The notes under the pieces were generated by a model, which saw nothing but the letters and a program-made list of their open reading frames with translations, had not been told where the DNA came from and did no database searches. 64,000 bases of DNA. Source: Gnetum montanum (lineage: Eukaryota > Streptophyta > Gnetopsida > Gnetales > Gnetaceae). The stretch lies in the NCBI GenBank assembly GCA_015680685.1, contig MNCI01007578.1, positions 465,264 to 529,263 of the forward strand, written 5' to 3'. A program made the translations under genes and the position numbers. Shown here piece after piece: positions 45,561 to 58,465 of the stretch (within the stretch, counting starts at the first letter, position 1; every line of letters starts with the position of its first letter).

Positions 45561-48300
45561 CAAGGATTTTACCTTTAAAGATAATAAATCATATTAATAT
45601 AATAACATTGAACAAGGTGTTTGCATCTTCACCTTTAACTCATCAAGAAGAAAATTTTTTTGTACTATTTCAATATTTTTTCAAAGTTTATTACTGAGTG
45701 TAGGTCCCCAAAAAACACATCCATATAGTACAATAGGATAAATGATAGTTTGAAAAATCTATTTTTGACTTTCCAAGCCTAGATTCTTAAATTCTTGTAC
45801 TTTCTTTTAAAAGCATATAGAGCCTTGAAATCTCCTGCTATTCTTTCTTTGATGTACTTCCCTTACTTGTAATTATTCATATAAATAAGAACCAAATATT
45901 TTTAAAAATATACTATTTATGTATTGGTAACTCCAAAATGAAAGTCATGATAAGTATTTCCTATACCTTAGATTATCAATTTAGTTTTATCCACATTCAT
46001 TCAAAGGCTATATGAGTATAAATAATTTGCTAAAATTTGCAACATATTTTGCATACCCTTTTTAGCAATGTAGATCAAAGCAGCATAATCTACATATAAG
46101 AGAAGATTCATTGCTTGAGATCTAATATTGATAGCATGGCTATCTTTCCCATTGTATAGCCATTAATGTATTTTGTCAATAAAGATATCAAAAAGAGTTG
46201 GAGAAACTAGACAACTTTGTTTAATGTTAGTTTTGTTTTGGAATTAAATTTTTTTATTTGAATTACTATCTATAATTTCAATAATCACTTATTCATACAA
46301 TCTTTGAGTTGCTACAACCAATTTTGAAGGAAGGCTAATTGTATGCAAGCATAACCATAACTCTGTTTGAATCACTAAATCATATGCTTTTGCAAAATCA
46401 ACAAAATAAATAAAAAAAATTTGTTAGGCTTTTTTGCAAAATCCATGCATTGTTTACAAGTAACTAAGCAATTAATAGTGGAGTAATTTTGTCTAAAGCT
46501 TGCTTGACACCTTGCCCTAACTTGGTTAACTTCAACCTAACAACCGATTCTCTTTTCTATCAAAGTTCCCAATAACTTAGCAAAAATATTATTCAAAATA
46601 ATCCTTTGATAATTGTTTAAATTATATTTGCCCCCCTTTATATATAATAATATAACCTTACTAGTTTTCCAATGTTAATATAATTCTTGATCTACTATTG
46701 AATTTAATTTGTACCAATTTTTTTTATCAATAGTAATTCTTACCCACTTTAATAATTCTACACATAAAAAATCTAAATATACAACTTTACGAGATTCTAG
46801 CTTTCTAAAATCTTGTGGCTTGCTTAAGAGTAAATTGAAGAGGTGCTTAGTGTATACTAGTAGTAGACTTATCATCTTCTATTATAAATAGTATAATGTA
46901 AAACAAACATATATCTTGAAAATAAAAATTAAATGATGAAGAGGCTTTATGATGAAACATTGTCAAAACTATGTAAGTTTCTTTTTATCTGTATAAGAAA
47001 AATATTCTTACTACTTTTTGATAAAATTATTTCTCTTTGTTCTAATCAAGCATTTATATATCCTAACTAAACTTTTTGTATGTTACATATACACATTCTT
47101 AATATTCTATCTAGCTTGCACGTAATCTTCATCAAACTAAGTCTTATGAGCACCTTATTGTTGTGAATACATAACTTGCTTAATTTTGTAAGAAAAATTT
47201 GCTCAAGCTTCATATGCTATCTTTCAAGATTTCATTTATTATGTGCTACATCCATATATTTTTCCTTGACTCCTATGGTGACTCTATATTGAAAATTTTT
47301 CCTGTTTCTATTTGTTATTGTTTGAGAAGAAAATTTAATTTGTAACAAAAGCTCTAAATGATGATGGTAAGACTCCACTAAACCTCTTCAACTTTCAACT
47401 TCTTAATAAATTCAATGTCTTTAGAAGAGTATAAAAGTAAATTAATGTAAGAGTTGCCTTGAGGTCTCATGAAAGTAAATGATGAAGATTGAGGAAATCT
47501 AGTAAGGCCATTGTAGATAAAGAGATTAAAAGTTTTTTCCTTTCTAATAGGTTTTAACCCATCTTATTAATAGTACCATCTACATAATGTTATGCCTAGT
47601 TATGATCTTTAACAATATCTAAACTACCAATATTATGTTTCCACTCAATAATTTTTATTTGCTATGAATCTATCCTAGCATTAAAATTTCCACAAATAAA
47701 AATTTTTCCTTTTATTGAAAATTCTTTAATATCTCTACCAAAGAACTGGAAAGGAAGATCATGAGACAACTCTATAATATTATACAATGTAGCATCTCTA
47801 GGGGCAAAATAACATATGTTAAGAAAAGTACAACTGTGATGGTACAAGGTTTTTAAATAAACATATTATTTATTATCATCAATTTTTTCTAAAAGTACAT
47901 AAATTTTAAGATATTTCCTCTATAAAATTGTAATACCACCAAAAGGTTTTCTTGTTTGCCCTAATCTTGTATTTCTTGCAATAAATTTTTTGAATCCAAG
48001 AACTACAAAATCTAAAAAACTAAAATCTTTCCAAGTTTTAACAAAATTAAAAACATCAAAGCTATTAAAGAAACTAATGTTATTTAATAAAACAACTTTA
48101 TTTGCAATTCCTTCATAGTGAAGAGATCATATGTGTTATTTTGAATAGCTTTGAAATACTACTTCTTTGTAATGACTACTATCAAGGTGTGAATTTGACA
48201 TTTAGTAGTGGCCATTACCCATTTATCCCAAAACATGCTACAACTATTTTTACCCTTCAAATAAATAATTATTTAATAGTTATTTCAAATACATCAAATA
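45560..48300 (-). pseudogene. Non-LTR retrotransposon (LINE) remnant with endonuclease and RT motifs
   Basis: Minus strand, in order: endonuclease motif FICGNFNARID (about 47690-47660), RT EKRIGC (about 46560-46540), FVDFAKAYD (46405-46379), a changed catalytic box LLYVDYAALI (about 46105-46076) and the thumb-like IVLYGCVFWGP (about 45745-45705). Spacing and order fit a non-LTR element with an APE-type endonuclease; the clade is not certain. Heavily broken. Confidence 0.65.
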
Positions 48301-48546
48301 TTAACTAATTTAAAAATGGGTAGCTACAATAATAATAATAGGAAGATGGTGTGAGTGAAAGAAAGAGATGGCATGAATAGTAGTGTTGATAATGTACATC
48401 GATTTAACCCCTAAAATGATGAAATTTTCTTAGATAATAACATTTCTAATGATTTTGTAAATGCATCAGATCAAGAAGTCTAGTTTGGGAGAAACAAGAT
48501 TTATAAAAGATTATTCATCCTTTATGCTCCAACTCATTTTGGAAGT

Positions 48547-48690
48547 GTTGGAACTCAAAATAAATGAAACATAGGTACACCCCAAGATTTATAGAAGTTT
48601 ATAACACAACGCTATTTAGTAGAATCAAACCTATAACCTAGAGTTCCCAAGCCAATATCCATACCACTCAATTAACACCTCATTGCTACT
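48547..48690 (-). repeat. SINE-like copy
   Basis: Minus strand: A-box-like GAGTGGTATGGATATTGG, B-box-like ATAGGTTTGATTCTACT, and the family's 3' end GGGGTGTACCTATGTTTC followed by ATTTATTTTGAGTTCC. Same family as 30905-31145 and 63634-63780. Confidence 0.62.
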
Positions 48691-48699
48691 CTAGCTCAT

Positions 48700-49365
48700 T
48701 TTGTACCACCCACATACTATATTAGTTTTTTTCTTTGTATTTTCTAATTAAAACAACTTTAGGTAAACATGGTCTTCTCTACACATAGTTCACCCAACGC
48801 AATGAAATACTAGTTAGACATAATCTAGTCTTAGAATTTAAACTAAGATTTTATTAGTTTGGTTAATTTATGGATGTGTAAATATATTAATAACTAATAA
48901 ATACTATAGGTGATGTGTTGCTATAATTTCAACTATTTTTGAAAACATGAAACTTTAATTTTTGCCCTCAATTTTTTATGAAAATGTCCAAAAATGTGTA
49001 AATGTATGTCATATTTACATATTGATTGCCATGTTGTTAGCATTTATGTATGCAATAACAAGACCCTTTTCACATGTTACCTTAACATTTTTTCATAGTT
49101 TAATCCTTTCTGCAAGTTCCTTCCTAGTGAGATCTTTGTTGATTTAAACTCTTTGCTCATGCTCACTTTGCTTCAAGTGGCTACGATGCTACCACATATG
49201 CTCTTTTCTTTTTATTTATGAAACTTAATGATGACATGCCAAATTTTTTTACTACACTCACCCAACACCATAACATTTTTTATAATGTTCATAATAGTAA
49301 CATGCATATCCTTGATGTTTTTTTTTTCAACTTTCTTAATCAAATCTTCTTTTTTTCACATTCAT
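48700..49365 (-). pseudogene. Unrecognised ORF remnant, downstream half, cut by element B
   Basis: The minus-strand reading interrupted at 62119 continues here after removal of B and one TTCAT, giving a Lys/Glu-rich stretch and then decaying. No family recognised. The rest of the stretch is AT-rich with nothing supported. Confidence 0.35.
49361..49365. repeat. Target site duplication of element B (left)
   Basis: TTCAT, repeated at 62119-62123. Confidence 0.9.
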
Positions 49366-50188
49366 TCATGAGTAACTAGGTACCCCTATGCCCAACCATA
49401 TGAATCACTAAGGCATTTATGCACAATCCAGTCAAATTTCATGGACCTATAGTTCTCTAGTGCACTAGGTTTTCTAGGAAGTGAAATGGGCATTGAGAAC
49501 GTTCTTTGTCTTCCCAACTACACTTGTGAGGCTCAAGGGTATGGTTTAAGTGTAATTAAGGTACATGATTTTTCTTATTTTATGTTTTATAAATTTAGTC
49601 GCCTACAACAAGGATGAAGGGTAGAGTAAATTAAGATCTAGCTCATTTATGGTCTAACTAGTCTAACACAAGTAACCATCCCACTTTCCTGGACACATCT
49701 TAAACACATATAGTGCTGCTAGGCTATCAAACATTAAGTGTTGTTGGGTTATCAAGTACTATATGTATGCTCAAAATGGTCATGCTTGTGTTCATTAACA
49801 ACTAAAAATTAATTGCTTAATTGAAATGTAGTAAAGTGCATAAAAAGAAACATTAATCTATTCATAGTGCTACAAGGATTGTCAAAAGAGTTCATTTTTA
49901 TTCTTGTCACACTACAACGCTCAAGTACATCAGTGTTCAAACAAAGAACTGTACATACTTAGATTCCTTCTACGGGCACTTAGAAAATATTCTAACTTTG
50001 GAAAAAATAAACTACAAGAGCTTCATTACTCTAACTAGAAACTACAAAAAAATAATGCCAAATTGGAAGCCTAGGTGCTATACTTATAGGCCAGCATATA
50101 CCCTCAGACGTCGGATACTCGACATTGCATCTAGGCTCCAATGTTAGATACTCGATGTTGGAGCAGACGAAAATAATTTGATTCATCA
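49366..50188 (-). repeat. 3' LTR of element B
   Basis: 823 bp. Minus-strand TATA-like CTATAAGTATAG near 50092-50081, U3 inverted repeats at 50105-50170, polypurine tract AGTCATGGGGGTA adjoining at 50189-50201. Confidence 0.92.
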
Positions 50189-50201
50189 TACCCCCATGAC
50201 T

Positions 50202-52120
50202 GAATGAAAACTTGTCCTCAAGTAAAGAAGAGGAGGAACAAGTTCTTACAAAATATTAGGTAGATATGGGATTATTGACTAACATACAAATTGACTCAGA
50301 TGGAATAGACAAACTCTAAGTGCCCAAGTGTACAGAGATACAACTTTTTACAAAATTGGGTGTTCATGATAAGATAAGGGAACACCTTGGATAACATTGA
50401 CATCCAACACCTCTTAGCAACAAAAGAATGAGAGAGAGAAGCTCCAACAATCATGAACATTCTTCATTGTATGGTACTATCACATCATCCTCGATGAAGA
50501 TAGTCCTACTTCTAGTCCATGCTTCCCACTGCAATCCTAACAAAATTATGAATGAGTATGCAATGTGTAACACATAGCTATTAAATGTCTTATCTCATCA
50601 GTGGTTACACTTAACTAGGTTGTGATTATGGTAGATTGATTCCTTGAGTAGTGTTAGCAGGAAGGCTAAAAAATAAAGTAAAATAGATAAGTTGTCCATT
50701 AAATTTGAAAATTGTTCAACATAAGGAAAATATTTAAAGAGGGTGTAAGAATTCACAGTAACAAAAAGGAAAGTTCACTAAAAATATTATGAAGATGTGC
50801 ACGATTAGATATCATTGATGGGATACACAAAAAGAATAAAAAAATAATTGTAAGAGTGTCTAAGGATAAAGAACTCAACTAATCCAACCAAAAGATATGC
50901 AAGTGGGTCCTTCCCAAAGTAGGCATAGGCCTTTTATGCCCTTGCATAATTTCAAACCAAATAGTCCGTCCGTGGGCTCCATCGATGATTAATGGTTACA
51001 AAAGGTTAAGTACAAAAACCCAAAAGAACTAACTAAGAATTCTAACACATCAAACTAGAACATCGAATAAGAACATGAAACCGATAGTGAGGTGAGACAT
51101 GGAAAGCATAGATGGATGAGAGAGTGTGTGAAATGGAGTTCCTAATTAAGTTCACATGAAATCCCTTGTGGATTTTTTGATTAAATTAACTTGATAAGAT
51201 CCATCATTAGTCTAGACCAAAATCAACATCATTCAATGACTTCGCATCACCATTCTAAGACTAGTCCATTCCCCTGAGACACAAGAGTGCACCCATAGAA
51301 CAACCACCATTCCTTATTAAAGAAGAAAATAAAAGTAGGAAGTGAGGAAGGGCCTTAGTTAGAGAGGACCTTCAGGCATGGGTAACATATCTTTCTAGTC
51401 TCATAACCAGTGCTTGTAGCCCATTTATTTTGTCTAAGGGGTGTGCTTTGAATTCTCATCATTTTTTTTATGTGATGGAAACCACACCATATAAAGATTT
51501 ATTCAACTTTCTTTTATTCGTCAACATAGAATGGTAAGAAGTCCATAAAAAACACACATGTACCCAAGCAAGCAGAAAGGCACAAAGAATACTGAATCCC
51601 CTTGAAGTCACATCCTATTCAAACCTTTGAATCCTTTCCAATTCCAGAAACTATTAAAGTTACAAATTTGTTAAAGTTTCATTAATGAAAAAGGGACTAC
51701 ACATTTCCAAAACAAGGAAAACCATAGAGTTTGTAAATGGGTGGATGTTGTGGACTCATTACTTATTGCATGAAAAAAAACTAGTCCTAATCATTCACAA
51801 CAAAATTCAAAGCCACAAACTAGACATCAATAATCAAATAACAAAATAGTACATGCCACCATCAAGCAATGCATTACCACTGTACCTGGCACTTATTAAC
51901 AAAAAGTTAGAAAATCACACCAAAATAAAATAAAAGAAAATATAAAAGAAAGTGTAAAATTTTCAAGAAATAGAAAATGTAATAACGATGATGTAAAACA
52001 AAAATTAGAAAAGATTAATAACATGAAAATAAGAAGATGTAAAATAAAAAATGTGTAAAACAAAAAGTTGAAAAAATTAAGGAGCTACTTATATGGTTAG
52101 CATGGTGACCATCTCCCCCA
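50202..52120 (-). other. 3' non-coding region of B
   Basis: No gene supported. Colinear with the A and F 3' regions: block 'gggtccttcccaaagtagg' at 50902, 'ccttcaggcatgggtaacat' at 51370, A-rich block 51900-52080, and a polypurine-like motif 'ctcccccatgac' at 52112. Confidence 0.6.
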
Positions 52121-52365
52121 TGACTAAGTTGAAAGGATGAGATCCAAAATATGAAGCATGGTTGTCCATCCAATGAGGCGTTTGTTGTATTACCTGGCTT
52201 ATGCTCTTGGAAAGGTTTGATTTGTTGGATGTTGACTAGCTATTTCTTATTTGGGCTCTCAAGTTTCTACATCATCATGGCCCCAAAAGAAAAAGTTTTG
52301 TAAATGATTTAAGGTCCTTTCTACAACATTTGGGACTTAGTTCGTTGAGGTACATGTGTGGGGTT

Positions 52366-53480
52366 CTAGTAGAGAACCTTATCTCCCAATTGAAATTTTA
52401 CTTTGCTAATTTTAGGGTCATGGCACTTTTTGTTATAGGCCTTGTGCAACTCATTAGATGATAGGGCTACCAATTGATTTTCATCTAGCAGGTTGAGATT
52501 CATCAGTCTTTCTTTTTGTGCTAGACTCAAGTCAAGGTTGAGGTCACAGGTAGTTGAAAGTGTACGAAGCTCAGATTGAATAGGAAGTGTTAGTAATTTT
52601 CCATACATAAGCTCATAGGGAGAATAGCCTATAGGAAGTTTCCATGTTGAACGGTAGGCCCAAAGGGCATCATTAAGCTTTGTGCTCCAATCTTTCCTAT
52701 ATTTGCTAACAGTTCTTGTTTGAATCCTTATAATTTCCCTATTGGTAACCTCAACTTAACCATTGGCTTGGGGTGGTGTTGTAAGTTTATGTTCAACTCC
52801 CAAGCGTTGCATAAGCTTTTAAAAAGCAGTGCCCGTAAAGTGAGTTCCATTATCAGAAATTAATGCACATGGCTCACCAAACCTATTTACAACATTTTGT
52901 TGTACAAACTAAGTAATAGTAGAAGATGTATAGTCGATGATAGCTATTGCTTTTGCCCATTTCATACAATAGTCAACATCGACTATGATACATGCCTTTC
53001 CATTTGACATGGGTGTGATAGGACTCATGAAATCAATGCCCCATATGCCAAAAGATTCTAGTGGTTGAATCCATTATTGAGGCCACTCCATTCGAGTAGC
53101 CATTCCCCCATCTCATTAGCATTCCTCATAAGAGCGGATGTAATGGTGAGCATCCCTACAGATTGTTTGCCAATAATACCTTTCCATTAGGATTTTAATG
53201 GTCATTCATCTTCTAGCATAGTGTCCTCCACAAGGACCTTCATGAGCATCTTGGGGCATGCACAGTTGATCAACATCAAGGACACACCAATGAACTAGGC
53301 CATCACTACACACCTTGTAGAGGTGTCCATTGATCTCCATGAAGTGTTTTACCTTGTGAAGAAACTACTATTTCTTCTAGTGGTCCAACTCATGTGGCAT
53401 CTCTTGGGTGATAAGATAGGTGAGAATGCCATCATACCATTTAGGCTTATTGGGAAATTGTTTAGTTATAGCCCAACAAA
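52366..53480 (-). pseudogene. Integrase of B (broken)
   Basis: Minus strand. An 80-codon C-terminal piece 52608-52366 ends FQLGDKVLY. The core near 52860-52830 reads ISDNGTHF with the catalytic Asp (52852-52854), unlike A and F. The HHCC region is around 53250-53100. Many stops. Confidence 0.8.
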
Positions 53481-53499
53481 GAAGAGTTCATCAAGAAAC

Positions 53500-54180
53500 A
53501 TATCAAATAGTGGATTTTCTTCCTTTTTGTTGTCCCATCACAACCGAGACAAGTAATTAGCAACCACATTCTTAGTGCCCTTTCAATCTATCATCATAAG
53601 ATCGAATTCCTACAAGATCACCAGCCATCGTATGACACAGGGGCTTACTGTTGGCTTATTCATCAAGAAGTGGATGGCACTATGATTCAGGTGCACAAAC
53701 ACCTTGTATCCACGCACATAATGCCTGAAATTTTCTAGAGCAAACACTACTACCATCAATTCTTTTTCTATAGTGGTGTAGTTCAGTTGTGCATCCACAA
53801 TGCTTTGGCTAGCACAGTGGATGTATTATGGATGTTTCTTATCGTCCATCTACATAAGCATAGCTCCCAAGGCATAATTTGATGCATCCACCATGACATG
53901 AAATGGCCTAGACTAGTTAGGTGCTTGTAGGATTGGAGTTTCTAGAAGTTTATCTTTTAGCTATTGGAATGCTTTTTCACATTCCATGGTCTATACAAAT
54001 GGAGCATCTTTCTTTGTTAGCTTCGCCAACAATTTTGCAATCTTAGAGAAATTCTCTATGAATTGCTGGTAGTAGCCAATATGTCCAAGGAATGATCAAA
54101 CATCTTTGATAGTTTCTAGTTGGTGAGTTATCCCTTGGATGACCCTTATTTTCTCAAGGTCTACCTCAGTTCTTGCTTAT
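53500..54180 (-). pseudogene. RNase H of B (broken)
   Basis: 53798-53610 reads MDAQLNYTTIEKELMVVVFA, HLNHSAI, WLVIL. The DAS motif and RT connection lie at 53900-54120. Confidence 0.8.
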
Positions 54181-54199
54181 GATATTCTATGCCCTAATA

Positions 54200-54951
54200 T
54201 AATTCCTTCATGGATCATTAGGTGACTTTTTTGCCAATTGGGCTGCAAGTTGGTTTCAATACATCATTTTAGCACTTGCTCAAGGAAGTCTAGGGCTTGC
54301 TCAAATGTATCTTCATAAAGTGGAGAAGTCATCCATGAAGACTTCCATACCACTTCCAATTTGTTATTGAAAAATTCTCAGAACCAGGCATTGAAATGTA
54401 CCAAGAGCATTACATAGACCAAATGTCATCTTCTAATATGTAAAAGTCTCCTAAGGACTTGTGAATGTTGTCTTCACTTGGTCCTCTAGTGTGATTTGAA
54501 TTTGGTTATAGCCATTATAACCATCTACAAAACTATAGTAGAAATGCCAAAATATTGTGTCTAGCACCTGATCAAAAAATGGTAATGGAAAATGGTCCTT
54601 GAATGTTGCCATATTTAGCAATTGAAAATCGATGTAGGCTCGCCACTTGCCACCTTTCTTTGGCACAATTATGAGTGGACTAACCCACTCACTATCTGCA
54701 ATAGGATAAATGAACCTCACCTTAAGGAGTTGTTTGATTTCCTCTTTGATGATTTACTTCAATTTGGGGTTTAGTCATCTCTATGGCTATCTCTTTGGCT
54801 TCAAGGTCAGATCAGTGTAGATGTGATGATAGCATATCCTAGAATCAATCCCTGTGAGTTTAGGATATGACCAAGCAAAAGCAACTACCCATTTTTCAAC
54901 CACATTCAATAGCATCTTTTTCTACTCTAAAGCAAGATTTACATTGACTAT
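54200..54951 (-). pseudogene. Reverse transcriptase of B (broken)
   Basis: 54720-54451 contains FIYPIADSEWVSP, VPKKGGKWRAYIDFQLLN, KDHFPLPF and GYNGYNQIQI. The FMDDF box is at about 54340-54322 on the minus strand. The N-terminal linker is cut at 54951 by insertion G and resumes at 57684. Confidence 0.82.
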
Positions 54952-55205
54952 TGTTGGCGACCGTTTGAGACGCGACCGTTTGAGACGCGACCGCCAACGA
55001 GTGTCCTCGAACAGGATTTAGGTGCCTACTGGTCTCTGGCAACACCAAGGCCCAGATACCTCCAAATAACTCAGTAGTTAATGTGAGTATGTGTGTGTGC
55101 TGTTGCGGCGTGCGGTTGTATGAAATGTGACAATTTCGTTGTGTGTGAACTACAAATGACTTTACTTTAAAGAGATTCAGCCAACTTTGTCCAGTACTGT
55201 GAGTT

Positions 55206-55851
55206 NNNNNNNNNNNNNNNNNNNNNNNNNNNNNNNNNNNNNNNNNNNNNNNNNNNNNNNNNNNNNNNNNNNNNNNNNNNNNNNNNNNNNNNNNNNNNNN
55301 NNNNNNNNNNNNNNNNNNNNNNNNNNNNNNNNNNNNNNNNNNNNNNNNNNNNNNNNNNNNNNNNNNNNNNNNNNNNNNNNNNNNNNNNNNNNNNNNNNNN
55401 NNNNNNNNNNNNNNNNNNNNNNNNNNNNNNNNNNNNNNNNNNNNNNNNNNNNNNNNNNNNNNNNNNNNNNNNNNNNNNNNNNNNNNNNNNNNNNNNNNNN
55501 NNNNNNNNNNNNNNNNNNNNNNNNNNNNNNNNNNNNNNNNNNNNNNNNNNNNNNNNNNNNNNNNNNNNNNNNNNNNNNNNNNNNNNNNNNNNNNNNNNNN
55601 NNNNNNNNNNNNNNNNNNNNNNNNNNNNNNNNNNNNNNNNNNNNNNNNNNNNNNNNNNNNNNNNNNNNNNNNNNNNNNNNNNNNNNNNNNNNNNNNNNNN
55701 NNNNNNNNNNNNNNNNNNNNNNNNNNNNNNNNNNNNNNNNNNNNNNNNNNNNNNNNNNNNNNNNNNNNNNNNNNNNNNNNNNNNNNNNNNNNNNNNNNNN
55801 NNNNNNNNNNNNNNNNNNNNNNNNNNNNNNNNNNNNNNNNNNNNNNNNNNN
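55206..55851. other. Assembly gap (646 N)
   Basis: Lies in the R/U5 part of G; its true length is unknown. Confidence 1.
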
Positions 55852-56479
55852 AAATCTTTATTCTAGCAAGCCATCTTGCAAACAATCTTCTTTACAAATC
55901 TTCTTTGCTCCCAAGTATGAGAAGTGATGCTGATGATCATCCTCCTGATCTCCTCCTTGACCCTTAAAGCCTTTTTATAGGGTCTAAGGTAGTTGGGTAA
56001 GTTACAACTTCCAAAAATATCTCAAAACTATCTCACCTAGCTTTTCTCCCAAGTAATTGGACTATCCAATCAGAAAATTACTTGCCCAACAAGCTAGGAG
56101 ATTACTTGCCCAACAAGCTAGGTAAGTTACAAAATATCTTGGGTGGTTGCAACCATAAAAGAGATAAAAAAGCTACAATGGACAAGTGGTCTCATGTAGT
56201 TACAATATCATGGAAAATTTAAAACACAATTCCTAAAATATATGGGGAGATAAGCTATAGTTACAAACTTACTTCATACATATATATCCAAATATATGTA
56301 ATGTGATTTTAATGTAAACACTTCAATGTAATGTGACCTTGAACAAGATAACCAATATTTCAAATTTAAATGGTAGTAAATGATCTATTTCACAACTTGG
56401 ATGAATTATAGCAGGTCTCTAAGACTTCATACGATGAGCACCTCATATTGTGAATATATTAGTTAATTTTGAGAATGAT

Positions 56480-57450
56480 TTTCGGCAAAGTGGTGAAATG
56501 ATTATCTTCTTTTCCCTGCAAATCGCGTGCTGGAGGTTTCTTTACCGTTCCAGGGCAACGGTCTTTCGTTTATCTCTACCCAGAACCTGCAAGGAATGAC
56601 ACATGTTTGTGTAAAATTCGGAATGTAGCACAGCAAACCGCGGATTCAAACTGCCTCCACGCAAAAAATCTCTGTAACCGCAATTCGATCGTCACGCGCT
56701 GGAGGAGAAGGTTTTTTATTTTGTTTTCTCCTTCTTTATGCCCAGAAAAACGTGCCCCAAACTGAGGGTTTGAATTTCGGTTTTGCCCCCAAAATTTAGG
56801 GCTTCCTGCGTTTTTGAGGATTTTCATAGAAAAATCGGTGTTGCAGCATTCCATCGTGGCCATGGAAGAAATCGAAGTCTCTCTGATGAAGGCACTCGAA
56901 TCTTTCGGATTTCAATGGCAAAACGCTTGCGAGAATGTAGTCAGCAGCTGATATTTGATGCCGCATCACTCCAGCATTTGCAGACGATGAGGATGTGCCC
57001 GCCCATTGCTGATCTTCCGTCCACGCGCTGTGGGGCAAGGGTTTGGCCTGGCCTGAAGTCTTCTCTTCTAGCCCGTACATGGGTCATTGCTGATGCCACT
57101 ATAGCTCAAAATTATTGCTGCATACTGACGAAGAACTGAGGAATGAATCGCGGTTGAGATGGTAAAAATTAATATTGCAGAACCTCTTCGTAGAGCAGCA
57201 TTCTTCTAAATTTGCAAGAAACATCCCTGCTTAGCTATTTTATTTTATTTTTTTGTGTCAATAGGGAGATGGCGGTCCTGGATTTCATCAAGATTGTTGC
57301 TACAAACATGATTGTTCAATCAACCTCTGTAAACTCAACTGAGCAACATCAGATGCTATATTTTCATACTCCTCCACCAGAAATCTCTTGTCAAGCCATA
57401 GTCTTAAGCAAGCACATCAACTGCCCTCAAATTTAAAACATTAACAAATT
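56480..57450 (+). pseudogene. Gene-like sequence captured in G (possible host exons)
   Basis: GC- and CpG-richer than its surroundings. On the plus strand a leader-like stretch precedes ATG 56862 (context gtggccATGg, a good plant start), opening a 29-codon frame, MEEIEVSLMKALESFG and on, to TGA 56951. It reads like a genuine protein N-terminus. Further on, 57230-57264 is T-rich and ends tgtcaatag|ggagatgg, like an intron 3' end followed by exon-like sequence (57265-57430). The source gene is not recognised. It lies antisense to the LTR's own transcription. Chance composition is the alternative. Confidence 0.4.
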
Positions 57451-57683
57451 CCTCCCTTTGCTGCAGAACTGTGCTAAAAAAATGATTCACTTAAATTGTT
57501 GTTATACCAACAGGCATCACAACAATTTTGGCTGAGAAATTCTCTGTTCTGCAAACTACTGTTGATATATTTCCATTGATTTCATCAATTACAAAGTCAG
57601 TTACTCTTGAGAAATATATATTATGGTATGGATACCAAACACCATGCATCCTTGCTCCATGAAATGGCCAAAATGTGCCAACA

Positions 57684-58440
57684 ACTATGACCAGCTTTCC
57701 ATGTTTCAAAAACACATATTCCATTCTAGCTTATAACATTTTTAGTTCAAGGGGCTCTTGCTTAAGACTTTCAAGAATTTCCAACTCTTCACAATAAGTA
57801 TCATCAAAGAGTTGGTGATGAAGTTGCTCTAGTTCATCCATGCCTATGACATATGTGCATGTCAGGGTCTCAGTCGATTCCATGTAAAATGTGCTACTTT
57901 CAGAATCAAAGGTCAACCACTAGGTGCCCCCCTATTTTGTGGTTACTATGTATAGACACCTTTAGATTTCTACTTCTAGTGCATACTACTTGCATGCAAA
58001 GATAGATGTTTGTTTCATAGCACAAATTTTCTACACACAAATGCACTTGTATCGCTGTATGCAATGCATGGAACTCACTCCCTCTTGATCTTTCTAAATG
58101 CATTTTCTTTGGATATTTCTAGGGAAAGGCCTCTGATGCCCATTCTTACATCAACATTGGTAAGCCATGCCCTTCCCATGATGATTAGGGAACCCCTTTG
58201 CAGTTCTCCACCTTGATCACTAAGAAATCAACAAGATAAGACCACCCATAAACAGTGGTCACAATGTCTTTCACTAGTTCCAATGAAACAATGATGGAAT
58301 AGTCTACCAATTCTAATCTGATATTGCTCTTCTTGAGAGGAGGTAGGTTCCATGTAGTGTACATCTCATGAGAAATTAAATTAACACTAAAACTTAAGTT
58401 GAGAAGAGCTTTGCATGGTTCATATCCAATAGTTTGCAAA
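57684..58440 (-). pseudogene. Protease and linker of B
   Basis: 58439-58185 has CKALLNLSFSVNLIS, the protease active-site region with the catalytic Asp changed to Asn, and VDFLVIKVENCKG. 57916-57731 is the linker toward RT (SSTFYMESTETLTCTYVIGMDELEQ in A/F-like order), then the cut by G at 57683. Confidence 0.75.
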
Positions 58441-58465
58441 TAAATGAGAGGACTTCCAAGGTTAG

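Larger units (their letters stand above)
54952..57683 (-). mobile_element. Insertion G: probable large solo LTR of a different family, with gene-like U3
   Basis: Begins TGTTGGCGAC, ends GTGCCAACA (TG...CA with TGTTGGC inverted ends) and is flanked by ACTAT on both sides (54947-54951, 57684-57688). A minus-strand TATA box (CTATAAAAAG, 55980-55971) is followed by AATAAAGATT (55862-55857), so the span looks like U3 (57683-about 55985), R, and U5 (to 54952, containing the gap). No internal LTR start, primer site or pol is visible, which favours a solo LTR. A complete short element with a hidden border in the gap cannot be excluded. Confidence 0.75.

Noticed and set aside
54896-55927. ORFs of 329 and 246 codons spanning the gap at 55206-55851
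   Set aside because: Artefacts of the N run; no motif outside it.
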